The notes under the pieces: model-generated
Database searches by the model: none
Told to the model about the DNA's origin: nothing
Seen by the model: only the letters and a program-made list of their open reading frames with translations
Assembly: GCA_039033695.1 (NCBI GenBank)
Contig: JBCCCC010000016.1
Coordinates: forward strand, 1 to 38,717
Direction: 5' to 3'
Length of the DNA: 38,717 bases
Source of the DNA: CALBPI01 sp039033695
GTDB taxonomy: Bacteria; Pseudomonadota; Gammaproteobacteria; Steroidobacterales; Woeseiaceae
Made by a program: the position numbers and the translations under genes
Shown here: positions 33,911-38,717 of the stretch, in pieces
How positions within the stretch are numbered: position 1 is the first letter of the stretch
Layout: every line of letters begins with the position of its first letter

Positions 33911-34573
33911 TCAAGCCTGCAGCACGTTTGCACCATCGTCCTTGCCGAGAATGACGACGTCTGCACCGCGATGGGCGAACAGTCCTACGGTTACCACGCC
34001 CGCAACCTGATTGAGGCGTGTTTCCATTTCGCGTGGGTTGACGATTGAGAGATTGTGAACATCAATAATCTCATTGCCATTATCCGTTACGAAGCCTTCG
34101 CGCCAAAACGGCTGTCCACGCATCTTGATGATCTGACGGCTCACATAGGATCGGGCCATCGGGATGACTTCGATAGGTAACGGAAACGTGCCCAGCATCC
34201 CGACGAGTTTCTCTTGATCTGCGATGCAGACGAACTTCCGGGCGGCTGCGGCCAGGATCTTCTCGCGTGTGAGCGCGCCACCGCCTCCTTTCAGCAGGTC
34301 AAAGTGCTTGGTTACTTCGTCAGCGCCGTCGACATACAACTCGAGCGAGCCGACATCATTGAGTTCGCTGACCTCAAAACCCCGTGCACGCAAACGAGCT
34401 GTGCTTGCGTCGGAGCTTGAGACGATCGTCTCAACCCGGTCACGGTACTCTGGCAGCAGATCAATGAATGCATTAACCGTTGATCCGGTGCCAATGCCAA
34501 GCTCAGAAACGCCGTTTTCCAGATAGGTCAGCGCTGCTTTCGCGGCATTCATTTTTTGTTCTGATTTGGCCAT
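33911..34573 (-). CDS. rpiA: Ribose-5-phosphate isomerase A
   Basis: Interconverts ribose-5-P and ribulose-5-P. The 220-residue protein carries 'GIGTGSTVNAFI', 'VSSSDAST', 'LYVDGADEV' and 'KGGGGALTREKI', the phosphate-binding and catalytic motifs of RpiA. Together with rpe it supplies the pentose phosphate pathway. Confidence 0.97.
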   Translation of the reverse strand: MAKSEQKMNAAKAALTYLENGVSELGIGTGSTVNAFIDLLPEYRDRVETIVSSSDASTARLRARGFEVSELNDVGSLELYVDGADEVTKHFDLLKGGGGALTREKILAAAARKFVCIADQEKLVGMLGTFPLPIEVIPMARSYVSRQIIKMRGQPFWREGFVTDNGNEIIDVHNLSIVNPREMETRLNQVAGVVTVGLFAHRGADVVILGKDDGANVLQA

Positions 34574-34662
34574 ATGCGGTCAATGTTCCCAATGCGTCAG
34601 CTCAATATAGCAGTTGCGGCCGTCGCTAAACCAAACGGGCATCACGAATTGGTTGCCCAACG

Positions 34663-34691
34663 AAACGTGCCCGCCAAAGGCGGGCACGTTT
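34663..34691 (-). terminator. Hairpin terminator after the H1-like gene
   Basis: AAACGTGCCCGCC (34663-34675) and GGCGGGCACGTTT (34679-34691) pair over 13 bp with a 3-base loop. The T-run is only three bases. It lies about 60 bases beyond the stop codon of the lysine-rich gene and 90 bases before the rpiA start. Confidence 0.65.
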
Positions 34692-34751
34692 ACTGAGGTT
34701 GCCTGACGGAGTGTTTGCCATTTGGCATGCCCCGGCTGGCATACGCATTAC

Positions 34752-35315
34752 CTAGCGTTTTTTGCTGGCTCTGCGCGTCTTCTTCTTAGCGACCCTCTTC
34801 TTAGCAACCTTCTTTTTGGCTACTTTCTTTTTGGCCTTTTTCTTAGCGACCTTCTTCTTCGCTACTTTTTTCTTGGCCTTTTTCTTAGCAACCTTTTTCT
34901 TGGCGACTTTCTTCTTCGCCTTTTTCTTGGCTACCTTCTTTTTGGCCTTTTTCTTAGCGACCTTTTTCTTCGCTACTTTTTTCTTGGCCTTTTTCTTAGC
35001 AACCTTCTTCTTGGCGACTTTCTTCTTCGCCTTTTTCTTGGCTACCTTCTTTTTGGCCTTTTTCTTAGCGACCTTTTTCTTCGCTACTTTCTTCTTGGCC
35101 TTCTTCTTAGTCACCTTTTTCTTGGCGACTTTCTTTTTGGCGACTTTTTTCTTCGCCTTCTTCTTAGCAACCTTTTTCTTGGCTGCTTTTTTCACTACGC
35201 GTTTTTTCGCGACTTTCTTCTTGCTTGCCACTTTACGCTTGGCACTTACCTTGCGTTTAGCGGGAGCCTTTCTCTTCGTCGAAGATTTCTTCTTCGAAGC
35301 TTTCTTGGTAGCCAT
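34752..35315 (-). CDS. Lysine-rich histone H1-like / AlgP-like protein
   Basis: A 187-residue, extremely basic protein beginning MATKKASKKKSSTKRK. Nearly the whole length is KKKVA and KKKA units in irregular order, ending 'KKTRRASKKR'. Such proteins (AlgP of Pseudomonas, BpH1 of Bordetella, H1 C-terminal-like) bind DNA without sequence specificity and are unstructured when free. The start at 35315 has GGAG upstream. The DNA holds two adjacent 111-bp copies (34861-34971, 34972-35082), so the length probably varies between strains. The gene has its own promoter and hairpin terminator. Confidence 0.85.
   Translation of the reverse strand: MATKKASKKKSSTKRKAPAKRKVSAKRKVASKKKVAKKRVVKKAAKKKVAKKKAKKKVAKKKVAKKKVTKKKAKKKVAKKKVAKKKAKKKVAKKKAKKKVAKKKVAKKKAKKKVAKKKVAKKKAKKKVAKKKAKKKVAKKKVAKKKAKKKVAKKKVAKKKAKKKVAKKKVAKKRVAKKKTRRASKKR
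34861..35082. repeat. 111-bp tandem repeat inside the H1-like gene
   Basis: Bases 34861-34971 and 34972-35082 differ at a single position by direct comparison. Each unit encodes 37 residues, so gain or loss of a unit keeps the frame. The flanking sequence is a diverged continuation of the same pattern. Confidence 0.9.
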
Positions 35316-35348
35316 AGTTAGTTTCTCCGTGTCGGGTACCCGCAGCCG

Positions 35349-35380
35349 AGTATATACATAACATTGTAAAATTCCAGCAA
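35349..35380 (-). promoter_or_regulatory. Candidate promoter of the H1-like gene
   Basis: Read on the minus strand: TTGCTG (35375-35380), 18 bases, TATATA (35351-35356), continuing into TATACT. The predicted start is about 30 bases before the ATG at 35315. Confidence 0.45.
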
Positions 35381-35659
35381 CTCGCAAATAAGTGTGACGT
35401 AGGTTTGAGTCTGCATTTATAGGGTTTGCGAAGCGTGCGATGTTGCGTAACCGAGCAGTGCTCGATCATGGGTAAGCAAACGGCAACGATTGATCGCGAT
35501 AAAGCCGAGTCGCAGACGCAGATGGTAAGTCATGAATTCGGTTTGGCGTTGCACTGACAATGCCATGTTCAGTCGCGCATGCAGAATCCCTGAGAGCCGC
35601 GTATAACCTATTTTTCAAGCGTTTTTGGCGCTGATGGATCTGTGTTTGTAGGTCCGCCG
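35381..35659. other. Intergenic stretch without recognisable genes
   Basis: This is the region between the H1-like promoter and the ygfA stop codon. I see no RNA gene or convincing open frame. A poor stem with AGCG and CGCT at about 35618-35633 lacks a T-run on the ygfA strand. Confidence 0.4.
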
Positions 35660-36271
35660 TCAGTCACGCTTGAGGCGTCGAAAGTAACGTTCCGTGCAAA
35701 TGCCATCCATCGGGACATCCCATTCATTGCTTGCGATAGTGTTGACGCGCTGACAGGAAAAACCCACGCCGATCGTGCGTGTGCAGGGATGTCGTTTACG
35801 CTGCGAAAGAAAACGATCATAGTAGCCGCTACCCATTCCGGTACGATTGAATTGCGCATCAAATGCGCTTAACGGCGCGCATATCAAATCTGGCCGCGTA
35901 ACAACCTGGCTCTCGCTTGCGTATCGTTCAAGCAACACAGGCTCGGCGATGGCGTAGCGATTGGTTGCGAATGTCGTGTTCTCATCAATGGCAACGAAGT
36001 GCATTTGACCAGTGCCTGTGATCTTCGGCACCGCCACTGTCTTGTGGTGCCGAAGCGCATAAAGGATAAGCGCGGAGAGGTCGGCTTCATCCGACGAGGC
36101 AAGATACAGTGCAACGGTGCGGGCGCGCGAAAACCATGCTGTTGCCGCGAGTCGGCTACAGATGCGCCGCGATGCGGCATCGCGTTGACTGGGGTCAAGT
36201 TGGCGGCGCGCGCGCAGACCGAATTGGCGTGCAACCTCAGGTGTCATCGACGATGGGTCCCCGGAAAACAT
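35660..36271 (-). CDS. ygfA: 5-formyltetrahydrofolate cyclo-ligase
   Basis: Converts 5-formyl-THF to 5,10-methenyl-THF with ATP. The 203-residue protein has the N-terminal 'RARRQLDPSQRDAASRRI', and the ATP/substrate motif 'RTGMGSGYYDRFL' near residue 150. ATG at 36271 or 36247 could be the start; GGGGA upstream favours the latter slightly. It lies just past the 6S RNA gene, as in E. coli, and may be made as a 6S-ygfA dicistron. Confidence 0.93.
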   Translation of the reverse strand: MFSGDPSSMTPEVARQFGLRARRQLDPSQRDAASRRICSRLAATAWFSRARTVALYLASSDEADLSALILYALRHHKTVAVPKITGTGQMHFVAIDENTTFATNRYAIAEPVLLERYASESQVVTRPDLICAPLSAFDAQFNRTGMGSGYYDRFLSQRKRHPCTRTIGVGFSCQRVNTIASNEWDVPMDGICTERYFRRLKRD

Positions 36272-36294
36272 GAGCAGGCGCGCTGTGGATGAAA

Positions 36295-36485
36295 GAGATG
36301 CCTCCCGCCTGTGCCGTTGCCGACCATCGCTCTCGAACCAGAGAGTAAGGTGGGGTCAACCAAGACAGAAAAGGCTTTCCGACAAGTCGGTAGTGCACAC
36401 ATCTGTCCAAAGGGCATGACCCCAAGGTCAGATAATTAGGGTCGAAAGGCTTCCAGGCCAGTATCGAACACTGCAGGAGGCATCA
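36295..36485 (-). ncRNA. ssrS: 6S RNA
   Basis: About 190 bases between zapA and ygfA, the conserved site of ssrS. The closing stem is near perfect: 5' GATGCCTCCTGC (36484 to 36473) with 3' GCGGGAGGCATC (36308 to 36297), with one G-U pair. Inside are TGTTCG near the 5' end and GGAAAGCCTT (36380 to 36371), both recalling E. coli 6S (GATGTTCG, GAGAAGCCTT). A CACAAT -10 at 36492-36497 would start transcription at 36485, one base before the stem; the -35 (GCGACG) is weak. 6S RNA binds sigma70 RNA polymerase as a promoter mimic in stationary phase. Confidence 0.88.
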
Positions 36486-36552
36486 AGCTGGATTGTGACA
36501 CGCATTCGCTAGGCGTCGCCACTGGGTTTATCCGTATTTGTGAAACTGGTAT

Positions 36553-36867
36553 CTAGAGATCGAGCTGGCGCGCATCGCCAAGCACGCTATCCGCACGCTC
36601 ACTTAGCGCCTTCAGGCGCGAGCCCAATGTGGTTTTCACAACGCTTTCGCGCGATCGTAACTGCAACAACTCGTTAGCCATATTGAGCGCGGCCATCACC
36701 GCAATCCTGTCGAGGCCGACGACTTTGCCGCTGTCGCGGATTTCGCGCATCTGGTTATTGAGTAGCTCTGCGGCATCCAGCAGATCGGTGCGCTCATTGA
36801 CCGGGCAAGCTACCTGGTATTCCTTCTCGAGAATGCGAACGGTCACGTGTGCGAAAACATCACTCAT
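36553..36867 (-). CDS. zapA: Cell division protein ZapA
   Basis: A 104-residue FtsZ-ring stabiliser. The N-terminal 'VTVRILEKEYQVACPVNERTDLLDAAELLNNQM' and 'RIAVMAALNMANELL' are typical, followed by a coiled coil. It precedes the 6S RNA gene and follows the ZapB-like gene by 44 bases. Confidence 0.95.
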   Translation of the reverse strand: MSDVFAHVTVRILEKEYQVACPVNERTDLLDAAELLNNQMREIRDSGKVVGLDRIAVMAALNMANELLQLRSRESVVKTTLGSRLKALSERADSVLGDARQLDL

Positions 36868-36911
36868 AGCGTCTTGCTCCTTAGTGCCCCAGTTGCTGAG
36901 GCGCGGATCAT

Positions 36912-37142
36912 TCAGTGCCCGCTTTCCATTGCTTTAAGCCGTCCAATCATAGCTTCTACGCGGCCCCGGACGAGTTCGTTCTTCTGCAGCAGGCTGGCGC
37001 GTTCTGAAATCAGCGTGTCCTGGCGCTCCTTAAGCGACCGGTTCTCTTCCTTCAGTTGGTCGCACACGCGCACAATCTCGTCCATGCGGGCTTCCAGGCG
37101 CCGGAGCTCCTGGTCGAAATAGTTGTCGTTTGTGTCGGTCAC
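36912..37142 (-). CDS. ZapB-like small coiled-coil protein (TIGR02449 type)
   Basis: Up to 76 residues, nearly all coiled coil: 'LRRLEARMDEIVRVCDQL', 'ENRSLKERQDTL', 'RASLLQKNELVRGRVEAMIGRLKAME'. The motif 'LLQKNELVRGRVEAMI' is typical of TIGR02449 proteins encoded next to zapA, probably serving the Z ring. Two starts compete: GTG at 37142, which matches the family length and lies on the predicted +1; or ATG at 37085, which has GGAAG five bases upstream and gives 57 residues. Confidence 0.8.
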   Translation of the reverse strand: MTDTNDNYFDQELRRLEARMDEIVRVCDQLKEENRSLKERQDTLISERASLLQKNELVRGRVEAMIGRLKAMESGH

Positions 37143-37148
37143 ACACGC

Positions 37149-37177
37149 AATATAGTGTCGTGGGCATAGCCGGTCAA
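37149..37177 (-). promoter_or_regulatory. Sigma70 promoter of the ZapB-like/zapA genes
   Basis: On the minus strand, TTGACC (37172-37177), a 17-base spacer and TATATT (37149-37154), matching five of six bases in each hexamer. The +1 would fall at about 37142, exactly on the GTG codon. Confidence 0.65.
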
Positions 37178-37286
37178 ACCTGTTTCTAAGGTTATGACAG
37201 CAAATGCGACGACGTATTAGCGCTGAAACTGCTGGCCGAGTGGTATTATGCCGGCCGGCAATCATCAATTGGGCAGGCGCTGGCGT

Positions 37287-37883
37287 ATGGCGGAAGCTGA
37301 CGGCACAGATTTCAGAGTCATTGAACAGCTCCTGGCGGGCTGTCAGATCGATGTGGCTGCGTCCGAGGCGGATGGCCGCCTGCTGAGCCTCGCAGCGATG
37401 TTGGGTGATGATGCAATCGCGATCTGGTTGCAACAATTGGCAGTTGGCACCACCCAGGCTGATGCGGGCGGATACCTAGGTCAGTTAGCGGTGATTGCCG
37501 AGCAACGATTGGCGCGGCTGGATGACGCGCAGGAGCTACCCGTGTTGAGTTTGCCCGAAGACGATGATGATATTCGTGATCGGGTAGACGCTCTGGTGTT
37601 GTGGGCTAATGGATTCGTCACTGGCCTTGGTGAAGGCGCCTCTCTGCGCGGCACTGATGCGCGTCAGTTACTGGAGCAGGAGCCACTCAAGGAACTGCTG
37701 CAAGACTTGACTGAGATCACCAAGGCAGAAGTGGCCGCCGAGGATATTGAGGCAGACAGTGAGGCGGCCGAAGCTGCCTACTTTGAGCTTGTCGAGTTTT
37801 TGCGCGTCGCGACGCAATTGGCGTATGAGGAACTCACCCCTGTGCGCAAGCTAGCGGTCAGCGAGGCACCGCAGGTACACTGA
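37287..37883 (+). CDS. ygfB: UPF0149 family protein YgfB
   Basis: A 198-residue mainly helical protein of the YgfB/YecA family. 'ASEADGRLLSLAAMLG' at the N-terminus, 'VLWANGFVTGLG' in the middle and 'YFELVEFLRVATQLAYEEL' at the end are family marks. In Pseudomonas YgfB affects AmpC and pyocin expression. It is directly upstream of pepP, as in E. coli. A TATTAT -10 lies at 37244-37249 without a good -35. The ATG at 37287 fits the conserved N-terminus. Confidence 0.93.
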   Translation: MAEADGTDFRVIEQLLAGCQIDVAASEADGRLLSLAAMLGDDAIAIWLQQLAVGTTQADAGGYLGQLAVIAEQRLARLDDAQELPVLSLPEDDDDIRDRVDALVLWANGFVTGLGEGASLRGTDARQLLEQEPLKELLQDLTEITKAEVAAEDIEADSEAAEAAYFELVEFLRVATQLAYEELTPVRKLAVSEAPQVH

Positions 37884-37907
37884 CCCACTCGTCGGCCGGA
37901 GATCACT

Positions 37908-38717
37908 ATGGACCAGTCGGAGTTCGCCAGACGTCGCAAGCAACTGATGCGCATGATGGGCGAAGGCAGTATCGCGATACTGCCCGCATCGCCCGTGCGG
38001 CCTCGCAGTCGCGATGTCGATTACCGTTATCGGCAAGACAGCGATTTCTATTACTTGACGGGTTTCCGCGAGCCGGACGCCGTTGCAGTGCTGATACCGG
38101 GCCGCACCGGTGGGGAATTCGTGGTGTTCTGTCGCGAGCGGGACGCGACCCGCGAACTCTGGGACGGACATCGCGCCGGGACCGAAGGGGTCGTTGAAGA
38201 CTACGCGGCTGACGATGCGTTTCCGATCGATGACATCAACGATATCTTGCCGGGCCTGATGGAGAACGCCGCGCGCGTCTTCTACACCATGGGGCAATAC
38301 CCCGATTTCGATGCGCACATGACCGAGTGGGTGCGTGCGCTGCGTGGCAGGAACATTGCCGGCGTGGATGCGCCGCATGAATTCGTTGCGCTGGAGCACT
38401 ACCTGCACGATATGCGCTTATTCAAGAGTCGTCGCGAGATTTCGCTCATGCGCCGCGCCGCGAAAGTCGCTGTTGCTGCGCACAAGCGAGCGATGCGTGC
38501 CGTCAAACCTGGCATGTTTGAATACGAGCTTGAAGCCGAGTATCAGCATGAGTTTCGGCGCCACGGCAGCGCTGCCTCATATCCGCCGATTGTAGGCGGC
38601 GGGAAAAACAGTTGCGTGCTGCATTACATTAGCAACGACCAGCAGCTGCGCGATGGTGATCTGGTGTTGGTGGATGCGGGTTGCGAACTGGACTATTACG
38701 CGTCGGATGTGACGCGG
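37908..38717 (+). CDS. pepP: Xaa-Pro aminopeptidase PepP, 3' truncated by the window edge
   Basis: Removes N-terminal residues before proline. The 270 visible residues of about 440 start 'MDQSEFARRRKQLMRMM' and hold 'DSDFYYLTGFREPDAV' in the N-terminal domain, then 'SYPPIVGGGKNSCVLHY' and the first metal ligands in 'LVLVDAGCELDYYASDVTR' at the right edge. The remaining ligands lie outside. A CGGAGA stretch lies about 8 bases before the ATG. Confidence 0.96.
   Translation, partial: MDQSEFARRRKQLMRMMGEGSIAILPASPVRPRSRDVDYRYRQDSDFYYLTGFREPDAVAVLIPGRTGGEFVVFCRERDATRELWDGHRAGTEGVVEDYAADDAFPIDDINDILPGLMENAARVFYTMGQYPDFDAHMTEWVRALRGRNIAGVDAPHEFVALEHYLHDMRLFKSRREISLMRRAAKVAVAAHKRAMRAVKPGMFEYELEAEYQHEFRRHGSAASYPPIVGGGKNSCVLHYISNDQQLRDGDLVLVDAGCELDYYASDVTR

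Noticed and set aside
34861..35082. Direct repeats resembling a CRISPR array
   Set aside because: The units are 111 bp, abut without spacers and are coding repeats in frame.
34722..35361. Two plus-strand open frames of 199 codons rich in Phe, Leu and Ala, looking like membrane proteins
   Set aside because: They are the reverse reading of the AAG/AAA-rich H1-like gene. The minus-strand gene has an RBS, promoter and terminator; these frames have none.

Overview
The window is a moderately GC-rich, densely packed chromosomal segment from a gammaproteobacterium. Gene orders typical of that class support this: holA-nadD-rsfS-rlmH-maf-rng-yhdP-tldD; darP divergent from pmbA; purE-purK; rplM-rpsI; and zapA-6S RNA-ygfA divergent from ygfB-pepP. 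The left edge carries the 3' part of pufC, the tetraheme cytochrome subunit of the photosynthetic reaction centre. The organism is therefore probably a phototroph, either an aerobic anoxygenic type or a purple bacterium, and the window starts at the end of its puf operon. No prophage, insertion sequence, CRISPR array or integrase was seen.

Region by region. 1-5.0 kb: pufC end and terminator, a periplasmic DsrE-like protein, an exported sulfatase, a UspE-type tandem stress protein, and an unrecognised exported protein with an internal duplication. 5.1-8.9 kb: a stand-alone hisI facing cysS, followed by the overlapping genes sufE, yidD and a membrane protein. 9.1-9.5 kb: a MerC-type membrane protein preceded by a strong match to a Zur operator. 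9.6-20.0 kb: a long plus-strand run, Trm112-like, holA, nadD, rsfS, rlmH, maf, rng, yhdP, tldD, covering replication, NAD synthesis, ribosome maturation, outer-membrane lipid transport and peptide proteolysis. 20.0-20.6 kb: two small genes, the first behind what looks like a class II CRP-dependent promoter. 20.6-23.9 kb, minus strand: an ExeA-type ATPase fused to an FHA domain, purK, purE and darP. 24.1-29.4 kb: pmbA (tldE), yihY, a cytoplasmic cobalamin-type binding protein, purC and djlA. 29.4-32.5 kb: rpe, a crp/vfr-type regulator, coq7 and a DUF481 beta-barrel. 32.5-33.8 kb: rplM-rpsI with a clear sigma70 promoter and long leader, then tRNA-Gln(CTG) and a strong terminator. 33.9-38.7 kb: rpiA, a lysine-rich histone H1-like protein with a 111-bp tandem repeat, ygfA, 6S RNA, zapA, a ZapB-like coiled coil, ygfB and the start of pepP.

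Most of the content is housekeeping, and I see no complete new multi-gene system. The points most worth a second look are: the photosynthesis-cluster edge; the Zur-box/MerC unit; the class II CRP site before a small unknown gene just after tldD, with its partner pmbA about 4 kb away; the ExeA-FHA fusion; the duplicated periplasmic protein; the nearly perfect 111-bp repeat in the H1-like gene; the 6S RNA; and a ZapB-like gene whose promoter places +1 on its GTG codon.
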